A DNA stretch of 64,000 bases from an uncultured Oscillospiraceae bacterium (lineage in GTDB: Bacteria; Bacillota; Clostridia; Oscillospirales; Oscillospiraceae). The notes beneath the pieces are model-generated. The model was not told the origin of the DNA and searched no databases. It was given only the letters and a program-made list of their open reading frames with translations. Shown here piece after piece: positions 40,898 to 48,504 of this stretch. Within the stretch, counting starts at the first letter, position 1, and every line of letters begins with the position of its first letter. The stretch is taken from positions 1 through 64,000 of the forward strand of contig CAKTJX010000003.1 of assembly GCA_934569045.1 (NCBI GenBank). Reading direction: 5' to 3'. The translations under genes and the position numbers were made by a program.

Positions 40898-42172
40898 TCA
40901 GAATGCCTGGTCCAGCAGGTTGATGCCGTCGATCTTCAGATCGAAGTAAGGCGCGGAACGCTTCACAGACTCCTGGAAAGCGCCGTCCTCGATGACCTCG
41001 GTATCGGGGGTGTAGTCGGGGTCGGTGTCCACATCGGCCATGTAGCTGTCCACCTGCTTGCCGTCCACGGTGAAGGTAGTGATGTCAAAGACCTTGACGG
41101 AGCCGTCTTCGATGGCAGCCTTGACCTCGGCCAGCTTCTCGGCAGTGCCGGGGGCAACCGCGGCGTCGTTCAGGTCGGTCAGGACAACAGAGCCGGTCTC
41201 GATGGTGCCAGTCCAGTCGGTGGGGATGGTTTCGCCGTTCATCACAGCCTTGATGGCCAGCTCATAGTAGGGCGTCCAGTCAATGCGGGAGGACACCAGG
41301 AAGGTCTTGGGGCAGGCGGCGATGGTGGAGCCGTTGTAGGAGACGTTAGGCACACCGGCGGTCTCGCAGGCAGTGGGGGCGCCCATGGAGTCGGCGTGCT
41401 GGGAGATCAGAACGCAGCCGTTCTGGATCAGCTTGTTGGCGCCTTCCTTCTCGGCGGTCTCATCGTACCAGGAACCGGTGAAGGTCACGTCCATGGTGAC
41501 GGAGGGGCAGACGGACTTGGCGCCCAGGTAGAAGCTGGTGTAGCCGGACACAACCTCGGCGTAGGTGAAAGCGCCCACGTAGCCCATCTTGGCCTCGTCG
41601 GCGGTGATGGTGCCGTCCTCGATCATCTGGTTCAGCTTCATACCGGCAACCACACCGGCCATGTAGCGGCCCTCATAGATGGCGGCGAAGGCGTTGTGGT
41701 GGTTGCTCAGGCCCTGGGTGTGGGCCTTGGTGCCGGTGGCGTGGCAGAACTGCACATCGGGGAACTCCTGGGCAGCCTGGATGATGTAATCCTCATGGCC
41801 GAAGGAGTCGGCAAAGATGATGTTGCAGCCGGCATCGGCCAGCTCGCAGGCGGCATCGTAGCACTCCTGGCCCTCGGGGATGTTGGTGCGGAACAGGTAC
41901 TGATCTTCGGTCAGCCCCAGGTCGGCAATGGCCTGCTTGGCAGCGTTCATGAAGTTCAGGTCGTAGGTGGAGTTCTCGTCGTGCAGGAAGATGAAGCCGA
42001 CCTTGATGTCAGAAACGGCAGCGGGGGCTTCTGTCTCGGCAGCGGCAGTGGTCTCCGCGGAACCGGCAGCAGCGGTGGTCTCCGCCGCGGCAGGGGGCTC
42101 GGTCTTACCGCCGCAGGCAGCCAGACCCAGGACCATTACCAGGACCAGTGCAAGAGAAAGAATCTTTTTCAT
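40898..42172 (-). CDS. BMP-family nucleoside-binding lipoprotein
   Basis: The 424-residue protein has a signal peptide with lipobox LAAC (lipid cysteine C20) and an Ala/Thr/Glu-rich linker (residues 22-50). The basic membrane protein/PnrA domain then follows with KVGFIFLHDENSTYDLNF at its start. PnrA-type proteins bind purine nucleosides. Linker length and position in the riboswitch-headed operon support that role here. The Bmp-ABC genes follow directly. Confidence 0.92.
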   Translation of the reverse strand: MKKILSLALVLVMVLGLAACGGKTEPPAAAETTAAAGSAETTAAAETEAPAAVSDIKVGFIFLHDENSTYDLNFMNAAKQAIADLGLTEDQYLFRTNIPEGQECYDAACELADAGCNIIFADSFGHEDYIIQAAQEFPDVQFCHATGTKAHTQGLSNHHNAFAAIYEGRYMAGVVAGMKLNQMIEDGTITADEAKMGYVGAFTYAEVVSGYTSFYLGAKSVCPSVTMDVTFTGSWYDETAEKEGANKLIQNGCVLISQHADSMGAPTACETAGVPNVSYNGSTIAACPKTFLVSSRIDWTPYYELAIKAVMNGETIPTDWTGTIETGSVVLTDLNDAAVAPGTAEKLAEVKAAIEDGSVKVFDITTFTVDGKQVDSYMADVDTDPDYTPDTEVIEDGAFQESVKRSAPYFDLKIDGINLLDQAF

Positions 42173-42256
42173 GTTTTCTTTTTCCTCCTTGATTCGTTTG
42201 GAAGCCTGAAAATCCGGGCCTCCTTCTCTATGTTTATCGCGTCCGCGAAAAACAAC

Positions 42257-42829
42257 TTATTGACGGAAGGTGATGTCGTGATCGGTCATGTGCTCCACAA
42301 TAGCCAGGGACTCCACCCGGACACCCTCGGCCCGCAGCGCGTCGCCGCCGCCCTGGAAGCCCTTCTCAATGGCAATGGCAGCACCGGCCACGGTGCCCCC
42401 CGCCTGGCGCACCAGCTCGGTCAGGCCGATCAAGGCCTTGCCGTTGGCCAGGAAATCATCCACCAGCAGCACCCGGTCCTTGGGGCCCAGGTAGTCGCTG
42501 CTGACCACAACGGTGTAATCCGTTCCGTGGGTGAAGGAGTGAACCACAGTGGAGTAGACAGAGCCATCCACATTGCTGGACTTGTGCTTCTTGGCAAAGA
42601 CCATGGGAACCCCCATCTCCATTGCCACCGCCGCGGCAATGGCAATGCCGGAGGACTCGATGGTCAGAACCTTGTTGACCCCGGCATCCTGATAGAGGGA
42701 AGCAAATTCTCTTGCCATCTCACCTAAAAAGGTGGAGTCAATCTGCTGGTTCAGGAAGCTGCCTACCTTCAGAATCCCGCCGGGGAGTACCTTTCCTTCG
42801 CGGAGGATCTTCTCTTCCATTGCTTTCAT
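42257..42829 (-). CDS. xpt: Xanthine phosphoribosyltransferase
   Basis: The 190-residue enzyme converts xanthine and PRPP to XMP for GMP salvage. It has the PRPP-binding loop VLLVDDFLANGKAL with its hood region and the xpt-type N terminus (EKILREGKVLPGGILKVGSFLNQQIDSTFLGEMAREF). It is first in the operon, behind a promoter, a purine riboswitch and a terminator hairpin. The ATG at 42829 is 11 nt from GGAG; the second ATG three codons later is also possible. Confidence 0.96.
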   Translation of the reverse strand: MKAMEEKILREGKVLPGGILKVGSFLNQQIDSTFLGEMAREFASLYQDAGVNKVLTIESSGIAIAAAVAMEMGVPMVFAKKHKSSNVDGSVYSTVVHSFTHGTDYTVVVSSDYLGPKDRVLLVDDFLANGKALIGLTELVRQAGGTVAGAAIAIEKGFQGGGDALRAEGVRVESLAIVEHMTDHDITFRQ

Positions 42830-42858
42830 TGTTCAAAGCGCTCCTTTTTTCTAACAGT

Positions 42859-42890
42859 CAAAAAATCCGCGGACCTACTGATCCACGGAT
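42859..42890 (-). terminator. Riboswitch expression-platform terminator
   Basis: On the minus strand ATCCGTGGA pairs with TCCGCGGAT around a short loop and is followed by TTTTTTG. It stands between the aptamer and xpt, as expected for a transcriptional OFF switch. Confidence 0.82.
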
Positions 42891-42954
42891 GCAAAAATGA
42901 GCAAACGCCTCCCAAAGCCACCCAAACCGGGGCCGGAACGCGCGTATTCTTTTT

Positions 42955-43027
42955 CACCAATGGTCGCAGCTTCCTGGCGCTGCGGTAGAAACTTTCGGGC
43001 CATGCATCCGAAATTACATCAGCTGTG
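42955..43027 (-). promoter_or_regulatory. Purine riboswitch aptamer (guanine/xanthine class) upstream of xpt
   Basis: The minus strand shows P2 TTTCGG/CCGAAA, the invariant junction GTTTCTACC, P3 GCAGC/GCTGC, then GACCATTGG. P1 forms from CTGATG with CATTGG. Loop L2 ATGCATGGC and loop L3 GCCAGGAA can kiss through TGGC/GCCA. The C in GAC corresponds to the specificity base C74 of guanine riboswitches, so guanine or hypoxanthine/xanthine is the expected ligand rather than adenine. L2 is 9 nt, two longer than usual. Confidence 0.82.
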
Positions 43028-43043
43028 TTCACTTGTTACGGTC

Positions 43044-43072
43044 ATGGTAATTCAAAATTCATCATTTGTCAA
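43044..43072 (-). promoter_or_regulatory. Promoter of the xpt-nucleoside importer operon
   Basis: Perfect TTGACA is followed by TACCAT after 17 nt. The riboswitch begins about 17 nt downstream of the -10 box. Confidence 0.78.
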
Positions 43073-43148
43073 CATTTCCCGAAGCCCTTCTTCGTTTTTT
43101 TCGGTTTTACACAAAAAGCCGGTGAAATCCCCCGTTTTTTTTGACCGC

Positions 43149-43190
43149 AAAAAATCAGCCGGAGACGACCCCCGTCCCCGGCTGATTTTT
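43149..43190 (-). terminator. Terminator of yhaM
   Basis: AAAAATCAGCCGG pairs with CCGGCTGATTTTT and the minus-strand T-run follows. The stem begins at the yhaM stop codon. Confidence 0.85.
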
Positions 43191-44140
43191 CATTCGTGGT
43201 GATAAATCCGCTTGTCCAGCGCGAAAATCCGGCTGCTGAAGCTGCCCTCCGGTACATTCGGCAGGTTTTCGGCGTAAATTTCCATGCGGCTGTCCATCAT
43301 GTCGATCTGGCTCAGCATTTCCGCCTCGGCAAACATGGGCCGCACCGCCGCGCCGAATTCCGGCTCCCCGTGGTGGGAGAGAACCATGTGCTGCAGCAGC
43401 AGGCTCTTCTCCTCCGGGGTTCCCAGCTCCGCGCAGACCTGGGCAATCTCCTGGGCGCCCATCACCAGATGCCCCAGCAGCTGCCCCTTGCGGGAATAGT
43501 CCGTCACAATGCCCAGCTGGGAAAAGGTAAACTCCCGCTCCTTGGCAAAGTCATGCAGGAGCGTGCCCGTCAGCAGCAGACTCCGGTCAATTATCTGGGG
43601 GTAGAGCCCCGCCAGGAAGTCCGCCAGGCGCATCATATTGGCCGTGTGCATCAGAAGCCCCGACAGGAAGCTGTGGTGCACGCTCTTCGCCGCGGGGATA
43701 TTCCGGAAGGTCTCCAGGTGCCGGGCGAGCATGGTCTTCGCCACCTGGCGGTAGTCGCCGTCCTCCATGGAGTCGATCAGGCGCTGCACCGCCTCCAGTG
43801 TCTTGTCCCGGTCAATGGGGGCCACGGGCACCAGCAGCGATGTATCATAGCTGTCCTCCGGAGTGGCCATGCGGATATTGGAGGCGGTGAGCTGGGCCGT
43901 GCCCCGGTATTCCGTCACGTCTCCCCGGACCTTGACCACCTTCCCCGCGTCCTCCGGCGCGCCCACCGGGCCGCTGTAATCCCAGGCCTTCAGGTCCAGA
44001 TTGCCGGACCGGTCCGAAATGGTGGCACTCAAAAAGGGCTTTCCGCTGTTGGAGGTCTTAATTTGCCCTTCCTTGAGAATATAAAATCCCTCCACCCGGT
44101 CTCCGGGGGTCATCTGGGAAATCTGCTTGTTGTATTCCAT
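43190..44140 (-). CDS. yhaM: 3'-5' exoribonuclease YhaM family protein
   Basis: The 316-residue protein combines an N-terminal OB-fold (FLSATISDRSGNLDLKAWDYSG...VVKVRGDVTEYRGTAQL) with a C-terminal HD phosphohydrolase domain. The HD ligands are visible in VHHSFLSGLLMHTANM and LLLTGTLLHDFAK. YhaM degrades RNA and single-stranded DNA in Firmicutes. The ATG at 44140 is preferred over upstream in-frame codons because it matches the family N terminus. A structured repeat and then pyrB lie upstream. Confidence 0.9.
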   Translation of the reverse strand: MEYNKQISQMTPGDRVEGFYILKEGQIKTSNSGKPFLSATISDRSGNLDLKAWDYSGPVGAPEDAGKVVKVRGDVTEYRGTAQLTASNIRMATPEDSYDTSLLVPVAPIDRDKTLEAVQRLIDSMEDGDYRQVAKTMLARHLETFRNIPAAKSVHHSFLSGLLMHTANMMRLADFLAGLYPQIIDRSLLLTGTLLHDFAKEREFTFSQLGIVTDYSRKGQLLGHLVMGAQEIAQVCAELGTPEEKSLLLQHMVLSHHGEPEFGAAVRPMFAEAEMLSQIDMMDSRMEIYAENLPNVPEGSFSSRIFALDKRIYHHE

Positions 44141-44240
44141 CCTATCGACTCCTTTTCTCTGCCCATTATAACGGAACAAGCTGCCAATTGCAATACAAAG
44201 CCGCAAAACAAGCTTTATGGAATGCCCCAAGCGTCCTGTC

Positions 44241-44412
44241 AAAAAAGCCTCGCAGAGTTTGCCGACGAAAGTCGGCAAATAAAGTTGAATCATTTTCTGT
44301 CGGGGCGTGTACCTGACAGAAAATACTTCTCAGGCTGCAAGTGTGCGCCCGTAGGGCGTGCGCGCAGCAGACTGCAAAAGTTTGTTGGGAAAGCCCGTTA
44401 GGGCTTTCCCAA
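44241..44412 (-). repeat. Multi-hairpin 3' element, copy 1 (behind pyrB)
   Basis: Read on the minus strand it starts 3 nt after the pyrB stop. It contains TTGGGAAAGCCC/GGGCTTTCCCAA, then AAACTTTTGCAGTCTGCTGCG, a short CCC/GGG apical stem, then ATTTTCTGTCAGG...GACAGAAAAT, TTTGCCGAC/GTCGGCAAA and CTCTGCGAGGCTTTTTT. A second copy occurs at 60206-60397 with the same order and near-identical sequence but a larger apical stem. The T-run suggests a 3' UTR or small-RNA terminator. Confidence 0.85.
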
Positions 44413-44415
44413 CAG

Positions 44416-45498
44416 TTATTCAGCAATATGCTCGCAGTAGATGCAGCGGTGAATCCCCGCCGCCTTGTCGGTGAGGCGGAAAATCTGGGGCAGCTCCTGC
44501 TCCGTAGCGGTGATGCAGCGGGGGTTGCGGCAGACGAGATCGTAGCGCAGCTCTCCGGCAATAGGCTCCCGCTCCGGGTTCTCCTCCGCTTCCTTCAGAA
44601 GCTTCAGAATCAGGGCCATGCGCATATACTTGCCGTTCAGCGCCTGGCGGAAATAGGCAGCCCGGGGGTCATCGTCCACGGCCACGCTGATTTCGTTGAC
44701 TCTGGGCAGGGGGTGCAGCACGCACATGTGCTCCTTCGCCAGCTTCATCTTCTCCGTATCCAGAATGTAGCTGTCCTTCAGGCGGGCATAGGCATCGGGG
44801 TCAGAGAACCGCTCCCGCTGGATGCGGGTCATGTACAGCACGTCCAGGCCGGGCATGGCGTTCTCCAGAGAGGTGACCTCCTCATAGGGGATGCCGTTCT
44901 TCTCCAGCACGCCGAACTTCACATAGCCGGGGAGCCGCAGCTCCTCCGGGGAGATCAGCACCACCCGGATGCCGGTGTAGCGGCTCATGGCCTCAATGAG
45001 GGAGTGCACCGTGCGGCCGTATTTCAGGTCGCCGCAGAAGCCGATGGTCAGATCATTCAGCCGTCCCATTTCCCGGGAAATGGTCAGCAGGTCCGCCAAC
45101 GTCTGGGTGGGATGGTTGTGCATACCGTCACCGGCGTTGATCACCGGCACGGAGGCATTCCGGGAGGCAACGAAGGGCGCGCCGTCCTTGGGGTGCCGGA
45201 TGGCCATAATGTCCGCGTAGCAGCTGAGAATCTTGGCCGTGTCCGCCATGCTCTCGCCCTTGGAGGCAGAGGAGGAATTGGCGGAGGCAAAGCCCAGGAC
45301 GCTGCCGCCCAGCTCCAGCATGGCCGCCTCAAAGCTCAGGCGGGTCCGGGTGGAGGGCTCATAGAAAAGGGTGGCCAGCTTCTTATACTTGCAGCTCTCC
45401 CGGTACTTCTCCGGGTGGGCGATAATGTCCTTGGCCGTGGCAATGAGCCCGTCCAGCTCCTCCGCAGACAGGTCCAGGATGCTATTTAAACTTCTCAT
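44416..45498 (-). CDS. pyrB: Aspartate carbamoyltransferase with C-terminal PyrI-like zinc domain
   Basis: The 360-residue enzyme makes N-carbamoyl-aspartate. The catalytic part has the carbamoyl-phosphate loop [21 protein letters not shown], and [12 protein letters not shown] with HPLPRVNEI. After residue 315 it continues into C323-x4-C328-x23-C352-x2-C355, the same cysteine spacing as the zinc domain of E. coli PyrI. The allosteric nucleotide-binding domain of PyrI is absent. It overlaps pyrE by 4 nt and is the last gene of the pyr operon. Confidence 0.93.
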   Translation of the reverse strand: MRSLNSILDLSAEELDGLIATAKDIIAHPEKYRESCKYKKLATLFYEPSTRTRLSFEAAMLELGGSVLGFASANSSSASKGESMADTAKILSCYADIMAIRHPKDGAPFVASRNASVPVINAGDGMHNHPTQTLADLLTISREMGRLNDLTIGFCGDLKYGRTVHSLIEAMSRYTGIRVVLISPEELRLPGYVKFGVLEKNGIPYEEVTSLENAMPGLDVLYMTRIQRERFSDPDAYARLKDSYILDTEKMKLAKEHMCVLHPLPRVNEISVAVDDDPRAAYFRQALNGKYMRMALILKLLKEAEENPEREPIAGELRYDLVCRNPRCITATEQELPQIFRLTDKAAGIHRCIYCEHIAE

Positions 45499-46151
45499 GC
45501 CTTGCCTCCGTTCACAGCCAGGTAGGCCCGAATCCGGGCCACATTTTCCGCGTTCTTGGGGTCCTCTTCCAGATACTCGACGATGTCATACACATCCACC
45601 ACGGAGTACACCGGGAAGCCGAACTCCTCCTCTACCTCTTCCATGGCCAGCTTTTCGCCCTTGCCCCGCTCCTTGCGGTCCACCATGATAAATGTTGCTG
45701 CAACCTTGACGCCCTCCAGCTGCTTCAGAATCGCCATGCTCTCCCGGATGGCGGTTCCGGCGGTAATCACGTCCTCGGTGATGACCACCTCTTCCCCGGC
45801 CTTCGGCACATAGCCCACGAACACGCCGCCCTCGCCGTGATCCTTGGCCTCCTTCCGGTTGAAGAAGAAGGGCACGTCCAGCCCCTCCTTGCTCAGAGCC
45901 ACCGCGGCGGACACGGCAATGGAGATGCCCTTGTAGGCGGGGCCGTAGAGGACGGCCCGCTTGTCGCCCAGCTTCTCTTTATAGGCCCGGGCGTAGAACT
46001 CGCCCAGGGTGGCAATCTCCCTGCCGGTTTTGATCATGCCGGCATTGATGAAATAGGGAATCTTCCGGCCGGATTTGGCGGTGAAGTCACCGAATTTCAG
46101 CACACCGGCATTTTCCAGGAACTCAATAAACTCTCTTTTGTAGCTTTCCAT
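45495..46151 (-). CDS. pyrE: Orotate phosphoribosyltransferase
   Basis: The 218-residue enzyme converts orotate and PRPP to OMP. It shows the PRPP motif [17 protein letters not shown], the GPAYKGI loop and the flexible-loop lysines in [15 protein letters not shown]. The ATG follows AAAGGAGAAACGCC. It lies between pyrF (12-nt gap) and pyrB (4-nt overlap). Confidence 0.96.
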   Translation of the reverse strand: MESYKREFIEFLENAGVLKFGDFTAKSGRKIPYFINAGMIKTGREIATLGEFYARAYKEKLGDKRAVLYGPAYKGISIAVSAAVALSKEGLDVPFFFNRKEAKDHGEGGVFVGYVPKAGEEVVITEDVITAGTAIRESMAILKQLEGVKVAATFIMVDRKERGKGEKLAMEEVEEEFGFPVYSVVDVYDIVEYLEEDPKNAENVARIRAYLAVNGGKA

Positions 46152-46163
46152 GGCGTTTCTCCT

Positions 46164-46862
46164 TTAGTCGACAAATTCCGCCACGCACCGCTCATAGGCG
46201 GCTACGGGGTCGGCGGCGGCGGTGATGGGACGGCCCACCACAATGTAATCCGAGCCAATGGCCTTAGCGGCGGCGGGGGTCATAACCCGCTTCTGATCGC
46301 CAATATCCCCATCCGCAAAGCGGACACCAGGGGTGATGGTGAGGAAATTCTTTCCACAGACGTTGTGGACTTTTTCCGCCTCCAGAGGGGAGCACACCAC
46401 GCCGTCCAGCCCGGCGTTCTTGGCTGTCTCGGCATAGTGCATCACCACCTGGTCAATGGGGGCGTGGATCATCAGGTCCCGCTCCATGGACTCCTGGTCG
46501 GTGGAGGTCAGCTGGGTCACGGCAATCAGCAGGGGCCGGGTGCCGTCAGGCCGGGTGAGGCCCTCCAAGGCCGCCTGCATCATGGCGGTGGTTCCGGCTG
46601 CGTGGAGGTTGGTGATATCCACATCCAGATTCCGCAGCACAGCCATGGACTTCTTCACGGTGTTGGGAATGTCGTGGAGCTTCAGGTCCAGAAAAATCTT
46701 ATGGCCTCTGGCCTTGATCTGCCGGACGATCTCCGGGCCCTCGGCGTAGTACAGCTCCATGCCGATCTTTACAAAGGGCTTTCTGCCGGTGAACTTATCC
46801 AGGAACGCGAAGGTCTGCTCCGCGCTGGAAAAGTCACAGGCTACAATCACGTCTTTACCCAT
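46164..46862 (-). CDS. pyrF: Orotidine 5'-phosphate decarboxylase
   Basis: The 232-residue barrel enzyme converts OMP to UMP. The catalytic cluster is FLDLKLHDIPNTV (Asp-x-Lys-x-x-Asp), with FVKIGMELYYAEG before and ITPGVRF with the arginine-containing VVGRPIT after. The start overlaps the end of pyrD by 8 nt. Confidence 0.96.
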   Translation of the reverse strand: MGKDVIVACDFSSAEQTFAFLDKFTGRKPFVKIGMELYYAEGPEIVRQIKARGHKIFLDLKLHDIPNTVKKSMAVLRNLDVDITNLHAAGTTAMMQAALEGLTRPDGTRPLLIAVTQLTSTDQESMERDLMIHAPIDQVVMHYAETAKNAGLDGVVCSPLEAEKVHNVCGKNFLTITPGVRFADGDIGDQKRVMTPAAAKAIGSDYIVVGRPITAAADPVAAYERCVAEFVD

Positions 46863-47772
46863 TTTCCTGTGCGCCTCCTATAATATCCTTCAGATTTTCG
46901 ATTCGGTACGCCTGCATTACCTTCGGCAGGTCCGCAATAATCCGCTGGCAGGCCCAGGGGTCCACCAGGTTGGCGGCTCCCACTTCCACAGCGGTGGCCC
47001 CCGCCAGCATCATTTCCAGCACATCCTCGGCGCTCTGCACGCCGCCCATGCCGATGACGGGAATCTTCACCGCCTTGGCAACCTGGTAGACCATCCGCAC
47101 CGCCACCGGGAAGATGCCGGGGCCGGAGTAGCCGCCCATGGTATTGGCGATCACGGGCTTTCTGCGCCGCAGGTCAATGCGCATGCCCAGCATGGTATTG
47201 ATCAGGCTGATGCCGTCAGCCCCCGCGTCCTCGCAGGCCTTGGCAATGGACACAATGTCCGTCACATTGGGCGAGAGCTTCACGATCACCGGCTTGGTGG
47301 TGACCGCCTTGACAGCCCTAGTGACCGCCGCCGCGGCGGCGGGGTCTGTGCCGAAGCTCATGCCGCCGCCGTGGACATTGGGGCAGCTGACGTTGACCTC
47401 CAGCCAGCCCACCTGGGGCTCTCTGTCCAGCTTCTCGCAGGTATAGGCGTAGTCCGCCACGGAAAAGCCGGAGACATTGGCCATCACCGGCTTGTGAAAG
47501 CAGGCTTTCAGCCTGGGCAGCTCCTGGGCAATCACCGCCTCCACGCCGGGATTCTGGAGCCCCACGGCATTGATCATGCCGCCGGGGCACTCCGCGATGC
47601 GGGGGGTGGGGTTGCCGAACCGGGGCTCCTTGGTGGTGCCCTTAAAGGAGAAGGTGCCGAGCATATTGATATCGTACAGCTCCGCGAATTCATAGCCGTA
47701 GCCGAAGGTGCCGGAGGCGGGAATGACGGGGTTATCCAGCTCAATGCCGCAGAGATTCACGTTCAATCCCAT
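46855..47772 (-). CDS. pyrD: Dihydroorotate dehydrogenase, class 1B catalytic subunit
   Basis: The 305-residue FMN enzyme oxidises dihydroorotate. It carries the class 1B catalytic cysteine in VNVSCPNVHGGGMSFG, the FMN-binding IVKLSPNVTDI, NTMGGYSGPGI and GMGGVQSAEDVLEMM. It partners PyrK, whose gene overlaps it by 10 nt, so NAD+ is the final acceptor. Confidence 0.96.
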   Translation of the reverse strand: MGLNVNLCGIELDNPVIPASGTFGYGYEFAELYDINMLGTFSFKGTTKEPRFGNPTPRIAECPGGMINAVGLQNPGVEAVIAQELPRLKACFHKPVMANVSGFSVADYAYTCEKLDREPQVGWLEVNVSCPNVHGGGMSFGTDPAAAAAVTRAVKAVTTKPVIVKLSPNVTDIVSIAKACEDAGADGISLINTMLGMRIDLRRRKPVIANTMGGYSGPGIFPVAVRMVYQVAKAVKIPVIGMGGVQSAEDVLEMMLAGATAVEVGAANLVDPWACQRIIADLPKVMQAYRIENLKDIIGGAQENG

Positions 47773-48497
47773 AGAATTTCCTCCTTCTTCATCACGGGGC
47801 CATCCTTGCAGATGCGCTTGTTTCCGGTGAGGGTCTTGCAGGAGCAGCCCATGCAGGCGCCGAAGCCGCAGCCCATCCGCTCCTCAAAGCTCATCTGGCC
47901 GGAGGTATTGGAAGCTTTGTACAGGGCTTTCAGCATGGGCTCCGGGCCGCAGGCGCAGAAGTGGGTGTAAGATAACCCCTGCATGGCATCGGTGACGAAG
48001 CCCTTGACCCCATAGGAGCCGTCCGCCGTGGCAACGGTGACGGCGCAGCCCAGGGCCTTGAACGCCTCTTCAAAGAAGATTTCCGAAGCGATGTTGAAGC
48101 CCAGAATCACCTGAACCTGCTTTCCCTGCTCCCGGAGCTTCTTTGCAAGATAGTACATGGGCGGTACGCCCACGCCCCCGCCTACCAGCAGAGGGGCCTC
48201 CCCGGTCAGCTCCAAGTCATACCCGTTGCCCAGGCCTGTCAGCAGGTCCAGCTTCTCGCCTTTGGCCATGGCCGCCAGCTGGGCGGTGCCATGGCCCACC
48301 ACCTTATAGACGATGGTGAGCACGCCGTCCTCGCAGTCGCACACGGAGATGGGGCGGCGCAGGAATTTCCCGGTGAGCCGGATGTTCACGAACTGCCCCG
48401 GGGCGGTAATGGCGGAGGTATCCCCCGCCAGCGTCATGCGGTAGACGCTGGCGGTCAGGGCCTCATTGGTTAAAATCTCAAAAATACCTTGTTTCAT
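47763..48497 (-). CDS. pyrK: Dihydroorotate dehydrogenase electron-transfer subunit
   Basis: This FAD/2Fe-2S protein of about 244 residues passes electrons from PyrD to NAD+. The FAD motif is LRRPISVCD, the NAD(P) motif is LLVGGGVGVPPMYYLAK and the iron-sulfur site is CGFGACMGCSCKT with a later C in NKRICKDGPV. ATG 48497 is chosen because the family begins MKQGIFEI; a start six codons earlier lies near the carB stop. It sits between carB (7-nt gap) and pyrD. Confidence 0.95.
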   Translation of the reverse strand: MKQGIFEILTNEALTASVYRMTLAGDTSAITAPGQFVNIRLTGKFLRRPISVCDCEDGVLTIVYKVVGHGTAQLAAMAKGEKLDLLTGLGNGYDLELTGEAPLLVGGGVGVPPMYYLAKKLREQGKQVQVILGFNIASEIFFEEAFKALGCAVTVATADGSYGVKGFVTDAMQGLSYTHFCACGPEPMLKALYKASNTSGQMSFEERMGCGFGACMGCSCKTLTGNKRICKDGPVMKKEEILWD

Positions 48498-48504
48498 AGC
48501 TTTC

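Noticed and set aside
42832..43032. Minus-strand 68-codon frame upstream of xpt as a leader protein
   Set aside because: It runs through the riboswitch aptamer and terminator, whose structure explains the sequence fully, and it lacks a ribosome site.
43750..44140. Extension of yhaM upstream to 44293
   Set aside because: The extra 51 codons overlap the structured repeat and do not match the family N terminus, which begins at the ATG at 44140.
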